From Bathymodiolus brooksi (Eukaryota > Mollusca > Bivalvia > Mytilida > Modiolidae), in contig OY804578.1 of assembly GCA_963680875.1 (NCBI GenBank), positions 4,340,001 to 4,404,000 on the forward strand: a stretch of DNA of 64,000 nt, in the 5' to 3' direction. Of this stretch, positions 42,253 to 56,699 are shown piece by piece. Each line of letters begins with the position of its first letter. Positions within the stretch are counted from its first letter, which is position 1. Made by a program: the position numbers and the translations under genes. The notes under the pieces are model-generated. The model worked only from the letters and a program-made list of their open reading frames with translations, had not been told where the DNA came from and did not search any database.

Positions 42253-45200
42253 TACTGGATATAGAATAGGAAATATAAGTGTTAACAGTACAGCATGTGT
42301 AGACGACATCGTACTGGATATAGAATAGGAAATATAAGTATTAATAGTACTGTACAGCATGTGTAGACGACATCGTACTGGATATAGAATAAGAAATATA
42401 AGTGTTAACAGTACAGCATGTGTAGACGACATCGTACTGCATATAGAATAGGAAATATAAGTGTTAACAGTACAGCATGTGTGGACGACATCGTACTGGA
42501 TATAGAATAGGAAATATAAGTGTTAACAGTACAGCATGTGTAGACGACATCGTACTGAATATAGAATAGGAAATATAAGTATTAATAGTACTGTACAGCA
42601 TGTGTAGATGACATCGTACTGGATATAGAATAGGAAATATAAGTGTTAACAGTACAGCATGTGTAGACGACATCGTACTGGATATAGAATAGGAAATATA
42701 AGTGTTAACAGTACAGCATGTGTAGACGACATCGTACTGGATATAGAATAGGAAATATAAGTGTTAACAGTACAGCATGTGTAGACGACATCGTACTGAA
42801 TATAGAATAGGAAATATAAGTATTAATAGTACTGTACAGCATGTGTAGATGACATCGTACTGGATATAGAATAGGATATATAAGTGTTAATAGTACTGTA
42901 CAGCATGTGTAGACGACATCGTACTGGATATAGAATAGGAAATATAAGTATTAATAGTACTGTACAGCATGTGTAGACGACATCGTACTGGATATAGAAT
43001 AGGAACTATAAGTGTTAACAGTACAGCATGTGTAGACGACATCGTACTGGATATAGAATAGGAAATATAAGTGTTAACAGTACAGCATGTGTAGACGACA
43101 TCGTACTGGATATAGAATAGGAAATATAAGTGTTAACAGTACAGCATGTGTAGACGACATCGTACTGGATATAGAATAGGAAATATAAGTATTAATAGTA
43201 CTGTACAGCATGTGTAGACGTCATCATACTGGATATAGAATAGGAAATATAAGTATTAATAGTACAGCATGTGTAGACGACATTGTACTGGATATAGAAT
43301 AGGACATAAAAGTATTAATAGTACAGCATGTGTAGACGACATCGTACTGGATATAGAATAGGAAATATAAGTGTTAACAGTACAGCATGTGTAGACGACA
43401 TCGTACTGGATATAGAATAGGAAATATAAGTATTAATAGTACAGCATGTGTAGACGACATCGTACTGGATATAGAATAGGAAATATAAGTGTTAACAGTA
43501 CAGCATGGGTAGAAGACATCGTACTGGATATAGAATAGGAAATATAAGTGTTAACAGTACAGCATGTGTAGACGACATCGTACTGGATATAGAATAGGAA
43601 ATATAAGTGTTAACAGTACAGGATGTGTAGACGACATCGTACTGGATATAGAATAGGAAATATAAGTGTTAACAGTACAGCATGTGTAGACGACATCGTA
43701 CTGGATATAGAATAGGAAATATAAGTGCTAACAGTACAGCATGTGTAGACGACATCGTACTGGATATAGAATAGGAAATATAAGTATTAATAGTACTGTA
43801 CAGCATGTGTAGACGACATCGTACTGGATATAGAATAGGAAATATAAGTGTTAACAGTACAGCATGTGTAGACGACATCGTACTGGATATAGAATAGGAA
43901 ATATAAGTATTAATAGTACTGTACAGCATGTGTAGACGACATCGTACTGGATATAGAATAGGAAATATAAGTATTAATAGTACAGCATGTGTAGACGACA
44001 TTGTACTGGATATAGAATAGGAAATATAAGTGTTAGCAGTGCAGCATGTGTAGACGACATCGTACTGGATATAGAATAGGACATATAAGTATTAATAGTA
44101 CAGCATGTGTAGACGACATCGTACTGGATATAGAATAGGAAATATAAGTGTTAACAGTACAGCATGGGTAGAAGACATCGTACTGGATATAGAATAGGAA
44201 ATATAAGTGTTAACAGTACAGCATGTGTAGACGACATCGTACTGGATATAGAATAGGAAATATAAGTGTTAACAGTACAGGATGTGTAGACGACATCGTA
44301 CTGGATATAGAATAGGAAATATAAGTGTTAACAGTACAGCATGTGTAGACGACATCGTACTGGATATAGAATAGGAAATATAAGTGTTAACAGTACAGCA
44401 TGTGTAGACGACATCGTACTGGATATAGAATAGGAAATATAAGTATTAATAGTACAGCATGTGTAGACGACATCGTACTGGATATAGAATAGGAAATATA
44501 AGTGTTAACAGTACAGCATGGGTAGAAGACATCGTACTGGATATAGAATAGGAAATATAAGTGTTAACAGTACAGCATGTGTAGACGACATCGTACTGGA
44601 TATAGAATAGGAAATATAAGTGTTAACAGTACAGGATGTGTAGACGACATCGTACTGGATATAGAATAGGAAATATAAGTGTTAACAGTACAGCATGTGT
44701 AGACGACATCGTACTGGATATAGAATAGGAAATATAAGTGCTAACAGTACAGCATGTGTAGACGACATCGTACTGGATATAGAATAGGAAATATAAGTAT
44801 TAATAGTACTGTACAGCATGTGTAGACGACATCGTACTGGATATAGAATAGGAAATATAAGTGTTAACAGTACAGCATGTGTAGACGACATCGTACTGGA
44901 TATAGAATAGGAAATATAAGTATTAATAGTACTGTACAGCATGTGTAGACGACATCGTACTGGATATAGAATAGGAAATATAAGTATTAATAGTACAGCA
45001 TGTGTAGACGACATTGTACTGGATATAGAATAGGAAATATAAGTGTTAACAGTGCAGCATGTGTAGACGACATCGTACTGGATATAGAATAGGACATATA
45101 AGTATTAATAGTACAGCATGTGTAGACGACATCGTACTGGATATAGAATAGGAAATATAAGTGTTAACAGTACAGCATGGGTAGAAGACATCGTACTGGA

Positions 45201-46329
45201 TATAGAATAGGAAATATAAGTGTTAACAGTACAGCATGTGTAGACGACATCGTACTGGATATAGAATAGGAAATATAAGTGTTAACAGTACAGGATGTGT
45301 AGACGACATCGTACTGGATATAGAATAGGAAATATAAGTGTTAACAGTACAGCATGTGTAGACGACATCGTACTGGATATAGAATAGGAAATATAAGTGT
45401 TAACAGTACAGCATGTGTAGACGACATCGTACTGGATATCGAATAGGAAATATAAGTATTAATAGTACTGTACAGCATGTGTAGACGACATCGTACTGGA
45501 TATAGAATAAGAAATATAAGTGTTAACAGTACAGCATGTGTAGACGACATCGTACTGTATATAGAATAGGAAATATAAGTGTTAACAGTACAGCATGTGT
45601 GGACGACATCGTACTGGATATAGAATAGGAAATATAAGTGTTAACAGTACAGCATGTGTAGACGACATCGTACTGGATATAGAATAGGAAATATAAGTGT
45701 TAACAGTACAGCATGGGTAGAAGACATCGTACTGGATATAGAATAGGAAATATAAGTGTTAACAGTACAGCATGTGTAGACGACATCGTACTGGATATAG
45801 AATAGGAAATATAAGTGTTAACAGTACAGGATGTGTAGACGACATCGTACTGGATATAGAATAGGAAATATAAGTGTTAACAGTACAGCATGTGTAGACG
45901 ACATCGTACTGGATATAGAATAGGAAATATAAGTGTTAACAGTACAGCATGTGTAGACGACATCGTACTGGATATAGAATAGGAAATATAAGTATTAATA
46001 GTACTGTACAGCATGTGTAGACGACATCGTACTGTATATAGAATAAGAAATATAAGTGTTAACAGTACAGCATGTGTAGACGACATCGTACTGCATATAG
46101 AATAGGAAATATAAGTGTTAACAGTACAGCATGTGTGGACGACATCGTACTGGATATAGAATAGGAAATATAAGTATTAATAGAACAGCATGTGTAGACG
46201 ACATCGTACTGGATATATAATAGGAAATATAAGTGTTAACAGTACAGCATGTGTAGACGACATCGTACTGGATATAGAATAGGAAATATAAGTATTAATT
46301 GTACTGTACAGCATGTGTAGACGACATCG
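42253..46329 (+). repeat. 4,077-bp tandem duplication, copy 1
   Basis: The segment equals 68 monomers with 13 of class C; I counted 13 between 42,464 and 46,541. Rare shared features include GGATATATAAG near 42,875, GACGTCATCATACTGG at 43,217, AAGTGCTAAC, GTTAGCAGTGCAGC at 44,032, GATATCGAATAGG at about 45,440 and TAGAACAGC at about 46,182. Inside it lies a smaller 1,013-bp repeat (AAGTGCTAAC units at 43,727 and 44,740). Confidence 0.92.
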
Positions 46330-49300
46330 CACTGGATATAGAATAGGAAATATAAGTGTTAACAGTACAGCATGTGTAGACGACATCGTACTGGATATAG
46401 AATAGGAAATATAAGTATTAATAGTACTGTACAGCATGTGTAGACGACATCGTACTGGATATAGAATAAGAAATATAAGTGTTAACAGTACAGCATGTGT
46501 AGACGACATCGTACTGCATATAGAATAGGAAATATAAGTGTTAACAGTACAGCATGTGTGGACGACATCGTACTGGATATAGAATAGGAAATATAAGTGT
46601 TAACAGTACAGCATGTGTAGACGACATCGTACTGAATATAGAATAGGAAATATAAGTATTAATAGTACTGTACAGCATGTGTAGATGACATCGTACTGGA
46701 TATAGAATAGGAAATATAAGTGTTAACAGTACAGCATGTGTAGACGACATCGTACTGGATATAGAATAGGAAATATAAGTGTTAACAGTACAGCATGTGT
46801 AGACGACATCGTACTGGATATAGAATAGGAAATATAAGTGTTAACAGTACAGCATGTGTAGACGACATCGTACTGAATATAGAATAGGAAATATAAGTAT
46901 TAATAGTACTGTACAGCATGTGTAGATGACATCGTACTGGATATAGAATAGGATATATAAGTGTTAATAGTACTGTACAGCATGTGTAGACGACATCGTA
47001 CTGGATATAGAATAGGAAATATAAGTATTAATAGTACTGTACAGCATGTGTAGACGACATCGTACTGGATATAGAATAGGAACTATAAGTGTTAACAGTA
47101 CAGCATGTGTAGACGACATCGTACTGGATATAGAATAGGAAATATAAGTGTTAACAGTACAGCATGTGTAGACGACATCGTACTGGATATAGAATAGGAA
47201 ATATAAGTGTTAACAGTACAGCATGTGTAGACGACATCGTACTGGATATAGAATAGGAAATATAAGTATTAATAGTACTGTACAGCATGTGTAGACGTCA
47301 TCATACTGGATATAGAATAGGAAATATAAGTATTAATAGTACAGCATGTGTAGACGACATTGTACTGGATATAGAATAGGACATAAAAGTATTAATAGTA
47401 CAGCATGTGTAGACGACATCGTACTGGATATAGAATAGGAAATATAAGTGTTAACAGTACAGCATGTGTAGACGACATCGTACTGGATATAGAATAGGAA
47501 ATATAAGTATTAATAGTACAGCATGTGTAGACGACATCGTACTGGATATAGAATAGGAAATATAAGTGTTAACAGTACAGCATGGGTAGAAGACATCGTA
47601 CTGGATATAGAATAGGAAATATAAGTGTTAACAGTACAGCATGTGTAGACGACATCGTACTGGATATAGAATAGGAAATATAAGTGTTAACAGTACAGGA
47701 TGTGTAGACGACATCGTACTGGATATAGAATAGGAAATATAAGTGTTAACAGTACAGCATGTGTAGACGACATCGTACTGGATATAGAATAGGAAATATA
47801 AGTGCTAACAGTACAGCATGTGTAGACGACATCGTACTGGATATAGAATAGGAAATATAAGTATTAATAGTACTGTACAGCATGTGTAGACGACATCGTA
47901 CTGGATATAGAATAGGAAATATAAGTGTTAACAGAACAGCATGTGTAGACGACATCGTACTGGATATAGAATAGGAAATATAAGTATTAATAGTACTGTA
48001 CAGCATGTGTAGACGACATCGTACTGGATATAGAATAGGAAATATAAGTATTAATAGTACAGCATGTGTAGACGACATTGTACTGGATATAGAATAGGAA
48101 ATATAAGTGTTAGCAGTGCAGCATGTGTAGACGACATCGTACTGGATATAGAATAGGACATATAAGTATTAATAGTACAGCATGTGTAGACGACATCGTA
48201 CTGGATATAGAATAGGAAATATAAGTGTTAACAGTACAGCATGGGTAGAAGACATCGTACTGGATATAGAATAGGAAATATAAGTGTTAACAGTACAGCA
48301 TGTGTAGACGACATCGTACTGGATATAGAATAGGAAATATAAGTGTTAACAGTACAGGATGTGTAGACGACATCGTACTGGATATAGAATAGGAAATATA
48401 AGTGTTAACAGTACAGCATGTGTAGACGACATCGTACTGGATATAGAATAGGAAATATAAGTGTTAACAGTACAGCATGTGTAGACGACATCGTACTGGA
48501 TATAGAATAGGAAATATAAGTATTAATAGTACAGCATGTGTAGACGACATCGTACTGGATATAGAATAGGAAATATAAGTGTTAACAGTACAGCATGGGT
48601 AGAAGACATCGTACTGGATATAGAATAGGAAATATAAGTGTTAACAGTACAGCATGTGTAGACGACATCGTACTGGATATAGAATAGGAAATATAAGTGT
48701 TAACAGTACAGGATGTGTAGACGACATCGTACTGGATATAGAATAGGAAATATAAGTGTTAACAGTACAGCATGTGTAGACGACATCGTACTGGATATAG
48801 AATAGGAAATATAAGTGCTAACAGTACAGCATGTGTAGACGACATCGTACTGGATATAGAATAGGAAATATAAGTATTAATAGTACTGTACAGCATGTGT
48901 AGACGACATCGTACTGGATATAGAATAGGAAATATAAGTGTTAACAGTACAGCATGTGTAGACGACATCGTACTGGATATAGAATAGGAAATATAAGTAT
49001 TAATAGTACTGTACAGCATGTGTAGACGACATCGTACTGGATATAGAATAGGAAATATAAGTATTAATAGTACAGCATGTGTAGACGACATTGTACTGGA
49101 TATAGAATAGGAAATATAAGTGTTAACAGTGCAGCATGTGTAGACGACATCGTACTGGATATAGAATAGGACATATAAGTATTAATAGTACAGCATGTGT
49201 AGACGACATCGTACTGGATATAGAATAGGAAATATAAGTGTTAACAGTACAGCATGGGTAGAAGACATCGTACTGGATATAGAATAGGAAATATAAGTGT

Positions 49301-50406
49301 TAACAGTACAGCATGTGTAGACGACATCGTACTGGATATAGAATAGGAAATATAAGTGTTAACAGTACAGGATGTGTAGACGACATCGTACTGGATATAG
49401 AATAGGAAATATAAGTGTTAACAGTACAGCATGTGTAGACGACATCGTACTGGATATAGAATAGGAAATATAAGTGTTAACAGTACAGCATGTGTAGACG
49501 ACATCGTACTGGATATCGAATAGGAAATATAAGTATTAATAGTACTGTACAGCATGTGTAGACGACATCGTACTGGATATAGAATAAGAAATATAAGTGT
49601 TAACAGTACAGCATGTGTAGACGACATCGTACTGTATATAGAATAGGAAATATAAGTGTTAACAGTACAGCATGTGTGGACGACATCGTACTGGATATAG
49701 AATAGGAAATATAAGTGTTAACAGTACAGCATGTGTAGACGACATCGTACTGGATATAGAATAGGAAATATAAGTGTTAACAGTACAGCATGGGTAGAAG
49801 ACATCGTACTGGATATAGAATAGGAAATATAAGTGTTAACAGTACAGCATGTGTAGACGACATCGTACTGGATATAGAATAGGAAATATAAGTGTTAACA
49901 GTACAGGATGTGTAGACGACATCGTACTGGATATAGAATAGGAAATATAAGTGTTAACAGTACAGCATGTGTAGACGACATCGTACTGGATATAGAATAG
50001 GAAATATAAGTGTTAACAGTACAGCATGTGTAGACGACATCGTACTGGATATAGAATAGGAAATATAAGTATTAATAGTACTGTACAGCATGTGTAGACG
50101 ACATCGTACTGTATATAGAATAAGAAATATAAGTGTTAACAGTACAGCATGTGTAGACGACATCGTACTGCATATAGAATAGGAAATATAAGTGTTAACA
50201 GTACAGCATGTGTGGACGACATCGTACTGGATATAGAATAGGAAATATAAGTATTAATAGAACAGCATGTGTAGACGACATCGTACTGGATATATAATAG
50301 GAAATATAAGTGTTAACAGTACAGCATGTGTAGACGACATCGTACTGGATATAGAATAGGAAATATAAGTATTAATTGTACTGTACAGCATGTGTAGACG
50401 ACATCG
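46330..50406 (+). repeat. 4,077-bp tandem duplication, copy 2
   Basis: Every marker of copy 1 recurs at +4,077, including the internal 1,013-bp repeat. The one difference I noticed is CAGAACAGC at about 47,935 against CAGTACAGC in copy 1. After 50,406 the sequence leaves the pattern: a CTTCGT unit appears at 50,461 where copy 2 had a class C unit. This is the largest near-identical tandem duplication in the window and probably one of the youngest events. Confidence 0.92.
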
Positions 50407-51260
50407 CACTGGATATAGAATAGGAAATATAAGTGTTAACAGTACAGCATGTGTAGACGACTTCGTACTGGATATAGAATAGGAAATATAAGTGTTAACA
50501 GTACAGCATGTGTAGACGACATCGTACAGGATATAGAATAGGAAATATAAGTGTTAACAGAACAGCATGTGTAGACGACATCGTACTGGATATAGAATAG
50601 GAAATATAAGTGTTAACAATACAGCATGTGTAGACGACATGGTACAGGATATAGAATAGGAAATATAAGTGTTAACAGTACAGCATGTGTAGACGACATC
50701 GTACTGGATATAGAATAGGAAATATAAATGTTAACAGTACAGCATGTGTAGACGACATCGCACTGGATATATAATAGGAAATATAAGTATTAATAGTACA
50801 GCATGTGTAGACGACATCATACTGGATATAGAATAGGAAATATAAGTGTTAACAGTACAGCATGTGTAGACGACATCGTACTGGATATAGAATAGGAAAT
50901 ATAAGTGTTAACAGTACAGCATGTGTAGACGACATCGTACTGGATATAGAATAGGAAATATAAGTGTTAACAGTACAGCATGTGTAGACGACATCGTACT
51001 GGATATAGAATAGGAAATATAAGTGTTAACAGTACAGCATGTGTAGACGACATCGTACTGGATATAGAATAGGAAATATAAGTGTTAACAGTACAGCATG
51101 TGTAGACGACATCGTACTGGATATATAATAGGAAATATAAGTGTTAACAGTACAGCATGTGTAGACGACATCGTACTGAATATAGAATAGGAAATATAAG
51201 TATTAATAGTACAGCATGTGTAGACGACATTGTACTGGATATAGAATAGGACATAAAAGT
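50407..51260 (+). repeat. CTTCGT block, first of four copies (also 52.73, 57.76 and 61.09 kb)
   Basis: A string of rare variants in fixed order defines this block: CTTCGT, CGTACAGG, ACAATACAGC, CATGGTACAGG, AAATGTTAAC, CGCACTGG with GATATATAATAGG, CATCATACTGG, then a class A run, GATATATAATAGG and ACTGAATATAG. The CTTCG motif lies at 50,461, 52,782, 57,811 and 61,145 (spacings 2,321, 5,029 and 3,334 bp). Copies one, three and four leave the block through class B and GGACATAAAAG. Copy two leaves it through a class C unit with GATGAC at about 53.5 kb. TAGAACAGC-like AACAGAACAG at 50,567 is private to copy one. Confidence 0.87.
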
Positions 51261-53199
51261 ATTAATAGTACAGCATGTGTAGACGACATCGTACTGGATA
51301 TAGAATAGGAAATATAAGTGTTAACAGTACAGCATGTGTAGACGACATCGTACTGGATATAGAATAGGAAATATAAGTATTAATAGTACAGCATGTGTAG
51401 ACGACATCGTACTGGATATAGAATAGGAAATATAAGTGTTAACAGTACAGCATGGGTAGAAGACATCGTACTGGATATAGAATAGGAAATATAAGTGTTA
51501 ACAGTACAGCATGTGTAGACGACATCGTACTGGATATAGAATAGGAAATATAAGTGTTAACAGTACAGGATGTGTAGACGACATCGTACTGGATATAGAA
51601 TAGGAAATATAAGTGTTAACAGTACAGCATGTGTAGACGACATCGTACTGGATATAGAATAGGAAATATAAGTATTAATAGTATTGTACAGCATGTGTAG
51701 ACGACATCGTACTGGATATAGAATAGGAAATATAAGTGTTAACAGTACAGCATGTGTAGACGACATCGTACTGGATATAGAATAGGAAATATAAGTATTA
51801 ATAGTACTGTACAGCATGTGTAGACGACATCGTACTGGATATAGAATAAGAAATATAAGTGTTAACAGTACAGCATGTGTAGACGACATCGTACTGTATA
51901 TTGAATAGGAAATATAAGTGTTAACAGTACAGCATGTGTGGACGACATCGTACTGGATATAGAATAGGAAATATAAGTGTTAACAGTACAGCATGTGTAG
52001 ACGACATCGTACTGGATATAGAATAGGAAATATAAGTGTTAACAGTACAGCATGGGTAGAAGACATCGTACTGGATATAGAATAGGAAATATAAGTGTTA
52101 ACAGTACAGCATGTGTAGACGACATCGTACTGGATATAGAATAGGAAATATAAGTGTTAACAGTACAGGATGTGTAGACGACATCGTACTGGATATAGAA
52201 TAGGAAATATAAGTGTTAACAGTACAGCATGTGTAGACGACATCGTACTGGATATAGAATAGGAAATATAAGTGTTAACAGTACAGCATGTGTAGACGAC
52301 ATCGTACTGGATATAGAATAGGAAATATAAGTATTAATAGTACTGTACAGCATGTGTAGACGACATCGTACTGTATATAGAATAAGAAATATAAGTGTTA
52401 ACAGTACAGCATGTGTAGACGACATCGTACTGCATATAGAATAGGAAATATAAGTGTTAACAGTACAGCATGTGTGGACGACATCGTACTGGATATAGAA
52501 TAGGAAATATAAGTATTAATAGTACAGCATGTGTAGACGACATCGTACTGGATATATAATAGGAAATATAAGTGTTAACAGTACAGCATGTGTAGACGAC
52601 ATCGTACTGGATATAGAATAGGAAATATAAGTATTAATTGTACTGTACAGCATGTGTAGACGACATCGCACTGGATATAGAATAGGAAATATAAGTGTTA
52701 ACAGTACAGCATGTGTAGACGACATCGTACTGGATATAGAATAGGAAATATAAGTGTTAACAGTACAGCATGTGTAGACGACTTCGTACTGGATATAGAA
52801 TAGGAAATATAAGTGTTAACAGTACAGCATGTGTAGACGACATCGTACAGGATATAGAATAGGAAATATAAGTGTTAACAGTACAGCATGTGTAGACGAC
52901 ATCGTACTGGATATAGAATAGGAAATATAAGTGTTAACAATACAGCATGTGTAGACGACATGGTACAGGATATAGAATAGGAAATATAAGTGTTAACAGT
53001 ACAGCATGTGTAGACGACATCGTACTGGATATAGAATAGGAAATATAAATGTTAACAGTACAGCATGTGTAGACGACATCGCACTGGATATATAATAGGA
53101 AATATAAGTATTAATAGTACAGCATGTGTAGACGACATCATACTGGATATAGAATAGGAAATATAAGTGTTAACAGTACAGCATGTGTAGACGACATCG

Positions 53200-55490
53200 T
53201 ACTGGATATAGAATAGGAAATATAAGTGTTAACAGTACAGCATGTGTAGACGACATCGTACTGGATATAGAATAGGAAATATAAGTGTTAACAGTACAGC
53301 ATGTGTAGACGACATCGTACTGGATATAGAATAGGAAATATAAGTGTTAACAGTACAGCATGTGTAGACGACATCGTACTGGATATAGAATAGGAAATAT
53401 AAGTGTTAACAGTACAGCATGTGTAGACGACATCGTACTGGATATATAATAGGAAATATAAGTGTTAACAGTACAGCATGTGTAGACGACATCGTACTGA
53501 ATATAGAATAGGAAATATAAGTATTAATAGTACTGTACAGCATGTGTAGATGACATCGTACTGGATATAGAATAGGAAATATAAGTGTTAATAGTACTGT
53601 ACAGCATGTGTAGACGACATCGTACTGGATATAGAATAGGAAATATAAGTATTAATAGTACTGTACAGCATGTGTAGACGACATCGTACTGGATATAGAA
53701 TAGGAACTATAAGTGTTAACAGTACAGCATGTGTAGACGACATCGTACTGGATATAGAATAGAAATATAAGTGTTATCAGTACAGCATGTGTAGACGACA
53801 TCGTACTGGATATAGAATAGGAAATATAAGTGTTAACAGTACAGCATGTGTAGACGACATCGTACTGGATATATAATAGGAAATATAAGTATTAATAGTA
53901 CTGTACAGCATGTGTAGACGACATCGTACTGGATATAGAATAGGAAATATAAGTATTAATAGTACAGCATGTGTAGACGACATCGTACTGGATATAGAAT
54001 AGGAAATATAAGTGTTAACAGTACAGGATGTGTAGACGACATCGTACTGGATATAGAATAGGAAATATAAGTGTTAACAGTACAGCATGTGTAGACGACA
54101 TCGTACTGGATATAGAATAGGAAATATAAGTGTTAACAGTACAGGATGTGTAGACGACATCCTACTGGATATAGAATAGGAAATATAAGTGTTAACAGTA
54201 CAGCATGTGTAGACGACATCGTACTGGATATAGAATAGGAAATATAAGTGTTAACAGTACAGCATGTGTAGACGACATCGTACTGGATATAGAATAGGAA
54301 ATATAAGTGTTAACAGTACAGCATGTGTAGACGACATCGTACTGGATATAGAATAGGAAATATAAGTATTAATAGTACTGTACAGCATGTGTAGACGACA
54401 TCGTACTGGATATAGAATAGGAAATATAAGTATTAATAGTACAGCATGTGTAGACGACATTGTACTGGATATAGAATAGGAAATATAAGTGTTAACAGTG
54501 CAGCATGTGTAGACGACATCGTACTGGATATAGAATAGGACATATAAGTATTAATAGTACAGCATGTGTAGACGACATCGTACTGGATATAGAATAGGAA
54601 ATATAAGTGTTAACAGTACAGCATGGGTAGAAGACATCGTACTGGATATAGAATAGGAAATATAAGTGTTAACAGTACAGCATGTGTAGACGACATCGTA
54701 CTGGATATAGAATAGGAAATATAAGTGTTAACAGTACAGCATGTGTAGACGACATCGTACTGGATATAGAATAGGAAATATAAGTGTTAACAGTACAGCA
54801 TGTGTAGACGACATCGTACTGGATATAGAATAGGAAATATAAGTGTTAACAGTACAGCATGTGTAGACGACATCGTACTGGATATAGAATAGGAAATATA
54901 AGTGTTAACAGTACAGCATGTGTAGACGACATCGTACTGGATATATAATAGGAAATATAAGTGTTAACAGTACAGCATGTGTAGACGACATCGTACTGAA
55001 TATAGAATAGGAAATATAAGTATTAATAGTACTGTACAGCATGTGTAGATGACATCGTACTGGATATAGAATAGGAAATATAAGTGTTAATAGTACTGTA
55101 CAGCATGTGTAGACGACATCGTACTGGATATAGAATAGGAAATATAAGTATTAATAGTACTGTACAGCATGTGTAGACGACATCGTACTGGATATAGAAT
55201 AGGAACTATAAGTGTTAACAGTACAGCATGTGTAGACGACATCGTACTGGATATAGAATAGAAATATAAGTGTTATCAGTACAGCATGTGTAGACGACAT
55301 CGTACTGGATATAGAATAGGAAATATAAGTGTTAACAGTACAGCATGTGTAGACGACATCGTACTGGATATAGAATAGGAAATATAAGTATTAATAGTAC
55401 TGTACAGCATGTGTAGACGACATCGTACTGGATATAGAATAGGAAATATAAGTATTAATAGTACAGCATGTGTAGACGACATCGTACTGG
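53200..55490 (+). repeat. 1,499-bp tandem duplication with a 58-bp monomer in each copy
   Basis: GATATATAATAGG, ACTGAATATAG (53,494 and 54,993), class C with GATGAC, a TGTTAATA class C unit, class C, GAACTATAAG, then a 58-bp monomer with GTTATCAG recur at 1,499 bp. The length fits 25 monomers plus five class C insertions minus one base. The 58-bp units are 53,747-53,804 and 55,246-55,303 and read GAATAGAAATATAAG, one G short. Copies part near 53,990/55,490. Confidence 0.87.
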
Positions 55491-56699
55491 ATATAGAATA
55501 GGAAATATAAGTGTTAACAGTACAGCATGTGTAGACGACATCGTACTGGATATAGAATAGGAAATATAAGTGTTAACAGTACAGGATGTGTAGACGACAT
55601 CGTACTGGATATAGAATAGGAAATATAAGTGTTAACAGTACAGCATGTGTAGACGACATCGTACTGGATATAGAATAGGAAATATAAGTGTTAACAGTAC
55701 AGCATGTGTAGACGACATCGTACTGGATATAGAATAGGAAATATAAGTATTAATAGTACTGTACAGCATGTGTAGACGATATCGTACTGGATATAGAATA
55801 GGAAATATAAGTATTAATAGTACAGCATGTGTAGACGACATCGTACTGGATATAGAATAGGACATATAAGTATTAATAGTACAGCATGTGTAGACGACAT
55901 CGTACTGGATATAGAATAGGAAATATAAGTGTTAACAGTACAGCATGGGTAGAAGACATCGTACTGGATATAGAATAGGAAATATAAGTGTTAACAGTAC
56001 AGGATGTGTAGACGACATCGTACTGGATATAGAATAGGAAATATAAGTGTTAACAGTACAGCATGTGTAGACGACATCGTACTGGATATAGAATAGGAAA
56101 TATAAGTGTTAACAGTACAGCATGTGTAGACGACATCGTACTGGATATAGAATAGGAAATATAAGTATTAATATTACTGTACAGCATGTGTAGACGACAT
56201 CGTACTGGATATAGAATAGGAAATATAAGTGTTAACAGTACAGCATGTGTAGACGACATCGTACTGGATATAGAATAGGAAATATAAGTATTAATAGTAC
56301 TGTACAGCATGTGTAGACGACATCGTACTGGATATAGAATAGGAAATATAAGTATTAATAGTACAGCATGTGTAGACGACATTGTACTGGATATAGAATA
56401 GGAAATATAAGTGTTAACAGTGCAGCATGTGTAGACGACATCGTACTGGATATAGAATAGGACATATAAGTATTAATAGTACAGCATGTGTAGACGACAT
56501 CGTACTGGATATAGAATAGGAAATATAAGTGTTAACAGTACAGCATGGGTAGAAGACATCGTACTGGATATAGAATAGGAAATATAAGTGTTAACAGTAC
56601 AGCATGTGTAGACGACATCGTACTGGATATAGAATAGGAAATATAAGTGTTAACAGTACAGGATGTGTAGACGACATCGTACTGGATATAGAATAGGAA

